NCBI GenBank assembly: GCA_022826385.1
Contig: JAJDUZ010000031.1
Location: 43,085 to 107,084, forward strand
Reading direction: 5' to 3'
Length of the DNA stretch: 64,000 nucleotides
From: Silicimonas sp.
GTDB lineage: Bacteria; Pseudomonadota; Alphaproteobacteria; Rhodobacterales; Rhodobacteraceae
A model generated the notes under the pieces. That model was not told the DNA's origin, ran no database searches, and saw only the letters and a program-made list of their open reading frames with translations. This document shows, in pieces, positions 9,212 to 17,313 of the stretch (its first letter is position 1; each line of letters begins with the position of its first letter). A program made the translations under genes and the position numbers.

Positions 9212-10095
9212 GTCGGCACGTCTCCTGATACGTAAGTGGCTGCCGCCTCCAGCGCGGTGCGAAGGGCCGCGTCCTGCGCTTCGCCGCGCGCGTCAGCCGC
9301 GATATGCGCCGCCATGAACGTGTCGCCTGCGCCGGTGACTCGGGTGACCAGCACTTGCGGCGGCGTTGCCGTCACAAGGCCTTCGCGGCTGGCATGGGCC
9401 GCCGCTTTGCCACCATCGGTGACCAACACGTCCGCCGCCCCGCGCGAGATCAACGTCGTTGCGGCCTCGGGCGCGCTTTTGAAGGTCTGGCGACAGATCA
9501 ATCCGGCCTCTTCAAGGTTCACATAAAGCGTCGCATTTTCCATTCCCAAAAGAGGCAGCAAACGCTCAGCCTTGCCGGGCGAGGCCGGTGCCACGCGGAC
9601 ATCGGCAGCCGCGAAAAGCGGGTTCTTCGCAATATCGGCCAGCAACAACTCGGTCAGATTGCCATCCAAAGCGATCCGACCCGCGAAGGGGGTCGCGGCA
9701 TCGCCAAGGCGGCCATCCATTAAGGGCGCAAGAATCTTGTCGCCCGCCGCTTCCAAAGAATGTGCATCGGCAATCGCCGCGATTACGCCATTCGCACCTT
9801 CCACGGCCATGTACTGATCGGTCGGTAAGTCGTCCGAGCGATAGGCCATACCCGTTTCGAGGCCCAGTTTGTCTGCGGCGCGGACAAGTTCGTCACCTGC
9901 CGCATCGCGCCCGATGCTGGTCAGCAGAACCGGCGACATGCCAAAACGGCGCAGCGTCATCGCGATATTCATCGCGACGCCGCCCGGCAGCCGGGTGATC
10001 CGGCCCGGCACATCCGAGCCGACCCGCATCACGGCGCCCGCCCGGCCGATCACGTCCCAGAGGACAGAGCCGATACAAACAATCTGGTCGGTCAA
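9208..10095 (-). CDS. psuK: PfkB-family carbohydrate kinase, probable pseudouridine kinase
   Basis: A 295-residue ribokinase-family protein. It has the N-terminal glycine-rich substrate loop (RITRLPGGVAMNIAMTLRRFG) and the C-terminal PfkB signature VTRVTGAGDTFMAAHIA with the catalytic Asp. Its neighbour psuG makes pseudouridine the likely substrate, giving the kinase-glycosidase salvage route. It begins with TTG, which overlaps the stop of the upstream ThDP enzyme gene. Confidence 0.88.
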   Translation of the reverse strand: MTDQIVCIGSVLWDVIGRAGAVMRVGSDVPGRITRLPGGVAMNIAMTLRRFGMSPVLLTSIGRDAAGDELVRAADKLGLETGMAYRSDDLPTDQYMAVEGANGVIAAIADAHSLEAAGDKILAPLMDGRLGDAATPFAGRIALDGNLTELLLADIAKNPLFAAADVRVAPASPGKAERLLPLLGMENATLYVNLEEAGLICRQTFKSAPEAATTLISRGAADVLVTDGGKAAAHASREGLVTATPPQVLVTRVTGAGDTFMAAHIAADARGEAQDAALRTALEAAATYVSGDVPT

Positions 10096-11633
10096 ATCAC
10101 GGCCTCGATCAGAAACGGTCCCTCGGTTCTGGCGGCTTCGGCCAGTGCGTCAGCCATGTCGGCTTCGGTCTCGACGCGACGCGCCGGAACACCGTGGCCC
10201 TTGGCCAAGGCAACCCAGTCCAGCAGCGGGTCTTCGATGTCGAACATGGCGCGCGCGTTCCGCCCCGGTGCGGGCGCCCCTTGCGCGGCGAGTTCAAGAT
10301 GCAGGATCTGATAGCCCCGGTTGGCGATGATGATCGTGGTGATATCCAACCGCTCGCGCGCCGCCGTCCAGAGGCATTGCACCTGATACATGGCCGACCC
10401 ATCGCCGGACACCGCGAAAACCGGCCGGTCGGGACATGCGACGGCGGCGCCAAGCGCGGCGGGCAAACACTGGCCAATCGAGCCACCCGTGTTACCCAAA
10501 CGGTCATGCCGGGCGGCAGTGTTCACGGGTGGCCAGATGCCGGCGCCTGCCGTCACAGCCTCGTTCACCATGATCGCGCCTTCGGGCGTTGCGGCGGCAA
10601 GAGCGCGACCAATGCCTTCGGCGGTCAGGGTACCGTCCTGGATTTGCGTTTCGGCCAATGCGATCCTTGGGATGGCCTCGGTTCCATCGACACCCAACGC
10701 CTCGGCCAAGGCCTGAAGCGTGCCTTGCACGTCCCAATCCGGATGGCAGACCACATCCAGCGCACAACCCGGTGGCGTGGGCGTCGAAGGTTTGCCGGGA
10801 TAAGCAAAGAAATTCACCGGAGGGTTCTCTCCCACGCAGATGATGCGCTTCAGGCCGGACAGGAACTCGGCGTTCAGGTCCGCCGGATAGAACATCTGGT
10901 CAAACGCGACGGCGCCTTCGCCCATCTCGATTCTCGGAGCGAAGAACGGGGCCAAAAGGCGCGCGCCGCTGCGTGCCGCGATCTGACCGGCAAGCTCGGC
11001 CCCGTCCCCGTAAAGCGCCCAGCCGCCCACAAGAAGCGCCGTGTCAGGCTGTGCCAGCGCTTCGGCTGCGGCAGCAATATGGGCGGCTTCGGGCAGGTGT
11101 TTCTTGATCGGGGCGGCTGCTGCCCCCGGCGTGCTGGCGCTCTCACTCCATGCGCTGTCGGCAGGCAGGATCAGCGTGGCAATCTGACCGTCCCGCGCCC
11201 GCCGAATGGCCTCCTGCCCCAGCGACACGACTTGGTCCGCCTCTTCCGCCCGGCCCACCCAGTGCGACACGGAGCCGGCGACACCGGCCAGGTCCGCCTG
11301 CAAGGGCGCGTCATACTTCAGGTGATAGCCTGCATGGTCACCCACGACATTCACCATACCGGCCCGTCCTTTGCGCGCATTGTGCATATTGGACCAGGCA
11401 TTGCCGAAGCCCGGCCCAAGGTGCAGCAATGTTCCTGCAAAGTTGCCGGTCATTCGTGCATAGCCGTCGGCAGCACCGCTGACCCCACCTTCGAACAGAC
11501 ACAGAATGCAGCGCATATCGGGATGGGTGTCGAGGGCCGCAACGAAATGCATCTCAGACGTGCCGGGGTTTGCGAAACAGACGTCGACACCCGAGGCCAG
11601 CATTGTCTCGACCAGTGTTTCAGCACCATTCAT
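10092..11633 (-). CDS. thiamine diphosphate enzyme, acetolactate synthase large-subunit-like
   Basis: A 513-residue ThDP-dependent enzyme with the three-domain layout of the acetolactate synthase/benzoylformate decarboxylase superfamily. The N-terminal Pyr domain contains the catalytic Glu in FANPGTSEMHFV. The C-terminal PP domain contains the cofactor motif VSGDGSAMYQVQ, ending at IIIANRGYQ. No regulatory subunit gene is adjacent, and the sequence differs from true biosynthetic IlvB proteins, so a decarboxylase or other carboligase is more likely. ATG 11633 is chosen because upstream codons do not resemble the family. It overlaps psuK by 4 nt and so belongs to that operon. Confidence 0.8.
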   Translation of the reverse strand: MNGAETLVETMLASGVDVCFANPGTSEMHFVAALDTHPDMRCILCLFEGGVSGAADGYARMTGNFAGTLLHLGPGFGNAWSNMHNARKGRAGMVNVVGDHAGYHLKYDAPLQADLAGVAGSVSHWVGRAEEADQVVSLGQEAIRRARDGQIATLILPADSAWSESASTPGAAAAPIKKHLPEAAHIAAAAEALAQPDTALLVGGWALYGDGAELAGQIAARSGARLLAPFFAPRIEMGEGAVAFDQMFYPADLNAEFLSGLKRIICVGENPPVNFFAYPGKPSTPTPPGCALDVVCHPDWDVQGTLQALAEALGVDGTEAIPRIALAETQIQDGTLTAEGIGRALAAATPEGAIMVNEAVTAGAGIWPPVNTAARHDRLGNTGGSIGQCLPAALGAAVACPDRPVFAVSGDGSAMYQVQCLWTAARERLDITTIIIANRGYQILHLELAAQGAPAPGRNARAMFDIEDPLLDWVALAKGHGVPARRVETEADMADALAEAARTEGPFLIEAVI

Positions 11634-11766
11634 GTCACATCCCCCGTGCACAACGACCCTTGGGAAGGCTTGCCAGAGAAGCCGCACAAGGTCCATGTCG
11701 AAAACCGGAACGTCGACGCTTGGGGGAGAGCAGGCACGACGCGCTGCGCTCAGGACTGGCTTGGTT

Positions 11767-12789
11767 TCACCCGTACATCTCGGGCAGGTCCACGCTGGAG
11801 GCTTTGCCGATCTTGTCGCGATGCTGGTTCAGGAACTGCTCGGCCGCGGCTTGCCCCGCGTCGAAAAGCGCCTTCAGCGTTGCGGGGGTCGGCACCAGTT
11901 TCGAGGCGACACTGAGCCGGGTCATCAGATCATCGTCAGCAATCATATGAATGCGCACGGTCTTCATGGCACCCTCGGGGATCTGCCCCTCGGCGATCAG
12001 ACGCTGGACGAAATGGATCGCCCGCAACTCGCGCAGAAGCGACGAGTTGAAGCTGATCTCGTTGATCCGGTTGAGGATATCGCGCGCATCCCGTGGCGTC
12101 TCGCCGCGCTCCAGCGGGTTGATATTCACGATCACAATGTCGCTGGGAAGCTTGGCCGAAAAGAGCGGGAACAAGGCCGGATTGCCTGTATATCCACCGT
12201 CCCAATAGTCTTCGCCGTCAATAGTCACGGCTTGAAAAATCGTCGGCAAACAGGCCGAGGCCAGTATCACATCGGTGTTGATCTCGGTCCCCGAGAACAC
12301 ACGGATCTTGCCGGTTCTGACGTTGGTCGCAGAGACGAAGAGCGCAGGGTCGCTGTCGGCACACACGTCGTCATACCGAAACTTTCCTGCGATCCGCTCC
12401 AGCGGGTTCTGATAGAACGGACCGAACGCATAGGGGCTGACCATGCGGCTCCACGCATCGACCATATTGTACGGCAACGAATACTCGATCGCCTGACTGA
12501 CCAGACCCGGCGACGGCAGCAAGGCCGCCATCCAATGGGCCAGCCGCATGTCGCCAACGCCGCCCACCTGCGTCCAGAGCCAATCGAGATTCTCGCGTGC
12601 GCCGTCACGACCATTCGTGACCAGACCGGCTTTCAAAGCCGCCCCGTTCAACGCCCCGGCGCTGGTGCCCGAGATGCCGGCGATCTCGATGCCGTCGTCC
12701 TGCAAAAGGCGGTCCACAACGCCCCATGTGAACGCACCATGAGCACCGCCGCCCTGCAAGGCGAGGTTTATGCGCAATGCCTTTGCCAT
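11767..12789 (-). CDS. patatin-like phospholipase family protein
   Basis: A 340-residue patatin-fold lipid acyl hydrolase. The oxyanion loop GGGAHGAF is at about residues 13-20, the nucleophile elbow GISGTSAGALNG at about 38-49 and the catalytic Asp in DYWDGGYTGNP. No signal peptide, so it acts in the cytoplasm. It lies six bases downstream of 3-hydroxybutyrate dehydrogenase and is clearly co-transcribed with it. That suggests a role in lipid or polyhydroxybutyrate mobilisation, as patatin domains occur among granule-associated depolymerases; this is inference. Confidence 0.88.
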   Translation of the reverse strand: MAKALRINLALQGGGAHGAFTWGVVDRLLQDDGIEIAGISGTSAGALNGAALKAGLVTNGRDGARENLDWLWTQVGGVGDMRLAHWMAALLPSPGLVSQAIEYSLPYNMVDAWSRMVSPYAFGPFYQNPLERIAGKFRYDDVCADSDPALFVSATNVRTGKIRVFSGTEINTDVILASACLPTIFQAVTIDGEDYWDGGYTGNPALFPLFSAKLPSDIVIVNINPLERGETPRDARDILNRINEISFNSSLLRELRAIHFVQRLIAEGQIPEGAMKTVRIHMIADDDLMTRLSVASKLVPTPATLKALFDAGQAAAEQFLNQHRDKIGKASSVDLPEMYG

Positions 12790-12795
12790 GTCCTG

Positions 12796-13569
12796 TCAGA
12801 GCGCCGTCCAGCCCCCGTCGACGCTGATCGTCGTGCCAGTGATCTGCGCCGCCGCGTCCGAGCACAGGAACACACAGGTTCCACCCATCTGCTCGACAGT
12901 CGCGAATTCCTTTGACGGCTGACGCGCCAGCATGACGTCGCGGATCACCGTTTCACGGTCCATGTCGTATTCCTTCATGGTGTCGGGGATTTGCGCTTCG
13001 ACCAAGGGCGTCAGGACATAGCCCGGACAGATTGCATTTGCGGTGATGGGCTCTTCGGCCGTTTCCAGCGCGACAACCTTTGTCATACCGACAACACCGT
13101 GTTTCGCAGCCACATAGGCCGACTTGTAGGGCGACGCCGTCAATCCGTGCGCCGAGGCGATATTGACCACGCGTCCCCATCCGGCAGCGCGCATCATTGG
13201 CAGAGCCGCAGCCGTGGTGTGAAAGGCCGAGCTCATGTTGATCGCAATGATCGCATCCCATTTCTCGACCGGAAACTTGTCGATCGGGTCAACATTCTGA
13301 ATGCCCGCGTTGTTGATCAGGATATCGCAGCGCCCCGCTTGCTCGATCAGGGCCCTGCATTCGTCCCCTTTCGACATATCCGCCTTGATGTAGCGTGCGC
13401 TGACACCCGTTTCGTCGGCAATCTCGGCCGCCAGCGCGTGGTCCTCATCCCGGTCGGTAAACGAGTTCAAAACAACATCCGCACCCGCCTTGGCCATCTC
13501 TCGCGCGATCCCAAGGCCAATCCCCGAGTTCGAACCTGTGATCACCGCTGTTTTGCCTTTCAACGACAT
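12796..13569 (-). CDS. bdhA: 3-hydroxybutyrate dehydrogenase
   Basis: A 257-residue short-chain dehydrogenase that oxidises (R)-3-hydroxybutyrate to acetoacetate with NAD. It has the cofactor motif TGSNSGIGLGIA, NNAGIQ, the catalytic Ser in NIASAHGL and the YVAAKHG Tyr-Lys pair. The family-typical C-terminal segment CPGYVLTPLVEAQIPD and QITGTTISVDGGWTAL are also present. The segment HGLTASPYKSAYVAAKHGVV is characteristic of this subgroup. First gene of the pair with the patatin-like protein. Confidence 0.93.
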   Translation of the reverse strand: MSLKGKTAVITGSNSGIGLGIAREMAKAGADVVLNSFTDRDEDHALAAEIADETGVSARYIKADMSKGDECRALIEQAGRCDILINNAGIQNVDPIDKFPVEKWDAIIAINMSSAFHTTAAALPMMRAAGWGRVVNIASAHGLTASPYKSAYVAAKHGVVGMTKVVALETAEEPITANAICPGYVLTPLVEAQIPDTMKEYDMDRETVIRDVMLARQPSKEFATVEQMGGTCVFLCSDAAAQITGTTISVDGGWTAL

Positions 13570-13720
13570 GGGGGCACCCTCCTTTGCAAATGCAGCATGC
13601 TTTCTGCGCTCGCACGATAGCGATTTGACGCCGCAACGCCAGCCGTTTCACCAGGCGCGGCTTGAACGTTCCCGATGCCGCGCTTAACGTGCCTGCGAGG
13701 GTCAAAAACTTAGGCAAATC

Positions 13721-14239
13721 GTGCCGGAACGTTCTGCACACGATATCGCAAGCGAAATGCTCGTCTTGACGGGCAACGCTATGCGCGATGGCGATTTCGA
13801 CGCATTCATGCGCCACTTCGGCGTGCCTTTCATCATGGAGACCTTTGACGGCAAGCACCTGTTCCAAAGCCGGACAGAGATGGAAAAGATGTTCCACGCG
13901 GTTCGTCAGTTCTATGAGGAAAACAATGTCAGCAGCGTCATTCGAGAATGCGTCGCTGCCGAGTATGTCGATCACCGCACGATTGCGACCACGCATGTGA
14001 CACGCATGGTAACCTCGGACGACACCTTGTTCGGTCGCCCGTATCCGGCCTATTCGCTGACCCGGCGCATCGGGGGCACGTGGCAGATCCAGTTTTGCCA
14101 ATACGCCGTGGAAGACCCCGAAAAGCTGAACGCGGTGCTGCAGCCTGATGCAAAAAAGAAGGCGCCGCGGCAGACCGCGACGCCCTCGTCGTCGAAAACG
14201 AAGCGGCTTAGAAGCCCAAGCCTTCGTACTTCTTCTTGA
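13721..14239 (+). CDS. SnoaL/NTF2-like protein
   Basis: A protein of about 172 residues whose first 135 residues look like an NTF2-like cone fold: an N-terminal helix ([17 protein letters not shown]), a strand with [14 protein letters not shown], then alternating strands ending in [18 protein letters not shown]. No catalytic residues are recognised. The start is GTG 13721, with ATG 13757 as an alternative. The last 30 residues are a basic, Ser/Lys-rich tail running over the rpmE terminator and into the rpmE 3' end on the other strand. This tail may have been acquired when the neighbouring segment was rearranged. Confidence 0.7.
   Translation: MPERSAHDIASEMLVLTGNAMRDGDFDAFMRHFGVPFIMETFDGKHLFQSRTEMEKMFHAVRQFYEENNVSSVIRECVAAEYVDHRTIATTHVTRMVTSDDTLFGRPYPAYSLTRRIGGTWQIQFCQYAVEDPEKLNAVLQPDAKKKAPRQTATPSSSKTKRLRSPSLRTSS
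14152..14184 (-). terminator. Rho-independent terminator of rplS-rpmE
   Basis: On the minus strand just after the rpmE stop, 14184-14175 pairs with 14170-14161 (10 bp with one G-T pair, 4-nt loop). TTCTTTTTT follows. It lies inside the 3' end of the convergent NTF2-like gene. Confidence 0.8.
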
Positions 14240-14429
14240 ACTTCGAGACCCGGCCGCCCGTGTCCATCAGGCGGGTGCCGCCACCCGTCCAGGCCGGGTG
14301 CACGGTCGGGTCCACATCAAGCGCCAGCGTGTCGCCCTCGGCGCCCCAGGTCGAGCGCATGTGGACGATATCGCCGTTGGTCATCTTGACCTCGATGACG
14401 TGATAATCGGGATGAATGTCTTTTTTCAT
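14208..14429 (-). CDS. rpmE: 50S ribosomal protein L31
   Basis: A 73-residue L31 protein: [20 protein letters not shown], the central [25 protein letters not shown] and a C-terminal [15 protein letters not shown]. It lacks the CxxC zinc pair of C+ L31, which is normal for alphaproteobacteria. It starts 4 nt after the rplS stop, so the two are one operon. Confidence 0.95.
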   Translation of the reverse strand: MKKDIHPDYHVIEVKMTNGDIVHMRSTWGAEGDTLALDVDPTVHPAWTGGGTRLMDTGGRVSKFKKKYEGLGF

Positions 14430-14433
14430 GGGC

Positions 14434-14814
14434 TCAGGCCTCCGCCTTCTTCGGCTTATAGGTCGTGTCCTCGGCGATCCGGGCCGATTTGCCGCGACGC
14501 GAGCGCAGGTAGTACAGCTTGGCGCGACGAACGCGACCACGGCGCACGACGGTGATGCTGTCGATATTGGTGGAATGCAGCGGGAACACACGCTCCACGC
14601 CTTCACCAAAGGAAATCTTGCGAACGGTGAACGAACCGGCAATGCCAGCGCCATTCTTGCGCGCGATGCAGACACCTTCATAGTTCTGCACGCGGGTGCG
14701 TGTGCCTTCGGTCACCTTGTAGCCAACGCGGATCGTGTCACCCGCTTTGAAATCCGGAATATCCTTGCCAAGCGCGGCCACTTGCTCGGCTTCCAGTTCT
14801 GCGATCAGATCCAT
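14434..14814 (-). CDS. rplS: 50S ribosomal protein L19
   Basis: A 126-residue L19, which lies at the 30S-50S interface. Family blocks are [55 protein letters not shown] and [14 protein letters not shown]. The start at 14814 has GGAG eight bases upstream; longer in-frame extensions are not conserved-looking. A good promoter and an approximately 140-nt leader precede it, so it does not depend on trmD transcription. Confidence 0.96.
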   Translation of the reverse strand: MDLIAELEAEQVAALGKDIPDFKAGDTIRVGYKVTEGTRTRVQNYEGVCIARKNGAGIAGSFTVRKISFGEGVERVFPLHSTNIDSITVVRRGRVRRAKLYYLRSRRGKSARIAEDTTYKPKKAEA

Positions 14815-14954
14815 CTGACGCACTCCTATATCTGCCCCGGGTTGATCCCGAGAGGTGTGTAGCGCCCCAGAGCTCCGGTCTGTTGTCGGGTCGGTCGTGC
14901 CGCCCACCGGAGAATACAAGCCTCATTTGCTTGGTCGCTTTCGCGAACCGCTGC

Positions 14955-14983
14955 TCTATACGGGGCGATTTCGACCCAATCAA
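14955..14983 (-). promoter_or_regulatory. predicted sigma-70 promoter of rplS-rpmE
   Basis: Reading the minus strand, TTGATT (14983-14978) is separated by exactly 17 nt from TATAGA (14960-14955). It lies in the 232-nt gap between trmD and rplS and would give a 5' leader of about 135 nt before rplS, long enough for feedback control by a ribosomal protein. Confidence 0.6.
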
Positions 14984-15046
14984 GAGATTTTTACGCCCGA
15001 TCTTGGCAAGTTTGCCCGCGAACGCATGGCGGTTGTCTCAGTTCCG

Positions 15047-15826
15047 TCAGGTCTCGCCCTCAAGCAGATCCGGTCGCCGCAATCGTGTCAGTCGCTCGGC
15101 CTCGGCACGTCGCCATGCGGCAATCGCGCCGTGATCTCCCGATGTCAGCACATCCGGGATCGAGCGGCCCTCCCAGACAGCAGGGCGCGTGTATTGCGGG
15201 TGCTCCAGCAAACCGGCCGAGAAACTCTCCTCCTCGGTCGAGGCCGCATTGCCCAGAACACCGGGCAGCAACCGGACCGTCGCATCTATCATCGCCTGCG
15301 CCGCGATCTCGCCGCCCGTCATCACGAAATCCCCAAGCGACACTTCCTCGATATCGAAGTGATCCAACACACGTTGGTCCAACCCCTCGAAACGACCGGC
15401 GATCAGGCAGACACCCGGCCCCGCGGCCCAGCGCGCTGCAGTCTCCTGCCGAAACGGTGTGCCACGAGGCGAAAGATAGACCAGCGGCAAGCGGCGGCGC
15501 TTTTGAGCAAATGTGATCGCCTTGCCGACGATGTCGGGGCGCAGCACCAGTCCGGCCCCACCGCCCGCTGGTGTATCATCGACTTTTCGATGCTTGCCCT
15601 CGCCAAAGATGCGCAGATCGATCGGATCAAGCTGCCAAAGCCCCTGGTCCAGTGCCTTGCCGGTCAGGGACGCTCCAAGGACGCCCGGAAAGACGTCCGG
15701 GAACAACGTAATGACTTGCGCACACCAGGCGGCTGCGACATTCGGTCGATCTTCCATCAGCGACCGGGGCGCAACGCTTGGGGCGATGCTCAATCGTCCA
15801 TGTGACTTCGAAGGCGGTTCAGACAT
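15047..15826 (-). CDS. trmD: tRNA (guanine-N1)-methyltransferase TrmD
   Basis: TrmD methylates G37 of tRNAs using SAM. The 259-residue protein has the SPOUT-knot motifs VDDTPAGGGAGLVLRPD, LIAGRFEGLDQRVLDHF, EEVSLGDFVMTGGEIAAQAMID and GNAASTEEESFS. About 38 residues precede the usual start of the fold (VITLFPDVFPG). This leader (SKSHGRLSIAPSVAPRSLM) resembles extensions seen in Rhodobacteraceae TrmD, so ATG 15826 is chosen. It is on the strand opposite to rpsP-rimM, unlike the common rpsP-rimM-trmD-rplS order. Confidence 0.95.
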   Translation of the reverse strand: MSEPPSKSHGRLSIAPSVAPRSLMEDRPNVAAAWCAQVITLFPDVFPGVLGASLTGKALDQGLWQLDPIDLRIFGEGKHRKVDDTPAGGGAGLVLRPDIVGKAITFAQKRRRLPLVYLSPRGTPFRQETAARWAAGPGVCLIAGRFEGLDQRVLDHFDIEEVSLGDFVMTGGEIAAQAMIDATVRLLPGVLGNAASTEEESFSAGLLEHPQYTRPAVWEGRSIPDVLTSGDHGAIAAWRRAEAERLTRLRRPDLLEGET

Positions 15827-15880
15827 GGCCACGCGGCATAGCGGGTGACCTGCCCGCGCGCAACCCGTCCTCCATCGGCC

Positions 15881-15952
15881 TCAAAATATCCCAGGGGGGT
15901 CTGGGGGGACAGCGTCCCCCCAGTAAGGCGACCCGCGAAGCGGGGCGCAAAA
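15881..15952 (-). repeat. intergenic stem-loop repeat, copy 1
   Basis: Perfect 10-bp stem 15901-15910/15914-15923 with an AGC loop, flanked on one side by GGGATATTTTGA (minus strand) and on the other by a GCGCAAAAC-type box. It follows the ctpA stop on the minus strand, so it can serve as that operon's terminator. Same family as the copies near 20070, 25470, 34110 and 44400. Confidence 0.75.
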
Positions 15953-15954
15953 CC

Positions 15955-17310
15955 TCAGTTCGCCTGACGTGCCAGAGCAGCCGCGTATTCCGGGCCAAGG
16001 GCGGACAGCCCCTTGAGAATATCAATGGCATAGGCCAGCTGATAATCCTCACCGCGCAAATCAGCAGCGGCCTGCGCGCGCTCGCGATCCTCTTCGATCT
16101 GGCGACGCTCGTCTTCGCTCAGGTCGTTCGACAGCGATCCGCGAAGATCAGCTTCCGAGCGCGAGCTGCGCGCGTTCTCTTCTTCCTCGGCCTCTTCGCG
16201 CCGCGGCGGTTGCTCGACGATGATGTCCGGCGACACGCCAAGTGCTTGAATGGACCGGCCCGACGGCGTGTAATACCGCGCTGTTGTCAGGCGCATTGCG
16301 CCATCTCCACGCAGCGGCATCACGGTCTGCACCGAGCCTTTGCCGAAGGATTTGGTGCCAACGACAATCGCACGACGGTGATCCTGCAGTGCACCTGCGA
16401 CAATCTCGGACGCACTGGCCGACCCGCCATTGATCAGAACGACGATCGGCTTGCCGTCTGCAAGATCGCCCGCCTCGGCATTGAAACGGTCACCATCCTG
16501 CGGCTCGCGGCCACGGGTCGAGACGATTTCGCCGCTATCCAGGAACGCGTCCGACACCCGCACGGCCTGCGTCAGAAGCCCGCCCGGGTTGTTGCGAAGG
16601 TCGATGACAAAGCCGTTGACGTTGTCCATGCCGCCCAGTTCCTCGACCTTTTCGGCCAGTTGGTCGCGCATGGTCGGGAAAGTCTGGTCGCTGAACGTCG
16701 TCAGGCGCAGAACCACGGTTTCACCCACGGTACGGCTGCGCACGGCGGTCAGTTTGATCGTGTCACGGATGATCGAAACGTCGAACGGTTCGGCCTCACC
16801 TTCGCGCACGACGGTGATGATGATCTCCGAGCCAACGGGGCCGCGCATCAGGTCAACCGCCTCATCCAGCGTCAGGCCCAACACGCTTTCACCATCGACA
16901 TGCGTGATGAAATCACCGGCTTCCATGCCGGCATTGTCTGCGGGCGTGCCGTCGATCGGAGAGACGACCTTCACGAACCCTTCTTCCTGCGTCACTTCGA
17001 TCCCGAGGCCACCAAATTCGCCACGGGTCTGAACGCGCATCGCCTGCGCGTCATCCGGCGAGAGATAGGAGGAATGCGGGTCAAGCGATGTCAGCATGCC
17101 GTTGATCGCGGCTTCGATCAGTTCCTCGGCCTCGACTTCCTCGACATATTGCGACCGGATGCGCTCGAAAATATCGCCGAACAGGTCCAGCTGTTCATAG
17201 ATACTGGCTTTCTTCTCGGCCTCTTGCGCGATCAGGGGACCCGCCACTTGCGTGGTGACCACGGCCCCGAACATCACCCCGGTGATCGTCGCCAGAAAAA
17301 ACTGTCGCAT
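15955..17310 (-). CDS. ctpA: C-terminal processing peptidase, S41 family
   Basis: A 451-residue periplasmic serine protease with an N-terminal signal/anchor (residues 1-28). A PDZ domain lies at about 95-180 (GGLGIEVTQEEGFVKVVSPIDGTPADNAGMEAGD). The S41 catalytic domain carries NNPGGLL, the nucleophile region NGGSASASEIVAGAL (Ser about 299) and the general-base Lys in SFGKGSVQT (about 324). The C-terminal 80 residues are charged and coiled-coil-like. It forms an operon with an EnvC-like protein and gpmI, suggesting control of peptidoglycan hydrolases by proteolysis. Confidence 0.95.
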   Translation of the reverse strand: MRQFFLATITGVMFGAVVTTQVAGPLIAQEAEKKASIYEQLDLFGDIFERIRSQYVEEVEAEELIEAAINGMLTSLDPHSSYLSPDDAQAMRVQTRGEFGGLGIEVTQEEGFVKVVSPIDGTPADNAGMEAGDFITHVDGESVLGLTLDEAVDLMRGPVGSEIIITVVREGEAEPFDVSIIRDTIKLTAVRSRTVGETVVLRLTTFSDQTFPTMRDQLAEKVEELGGMDNVNGFVIDLRNNPGGLLTQAVRVSDAFLDSGEIVSTRGREPQDGDRFNAEAGDLADGKPIVVLINGGSASASEIVAGALQDHRRAIVVGTKSFGKGSVQTVMPLRGDGAMRLTTARYYTPSGRSIQALGVSPDIIVEQPPRREEAEEEENARSSRSEADLRGSLSNDLSEDERRQIEEDRERAQAAADLRGEDYQLAYAIDILKGLSALGPEYAAALARQAN

Positions 17311-17313
17311 GCG

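Noticed and set aside
10194..11915. Plus-strand ORF of 573 codons opposite the ThDP enzyme
   Set aside because: Same reason: antisense to a clear enzyme gene, with low-complexity Arg/Gly/His composition.
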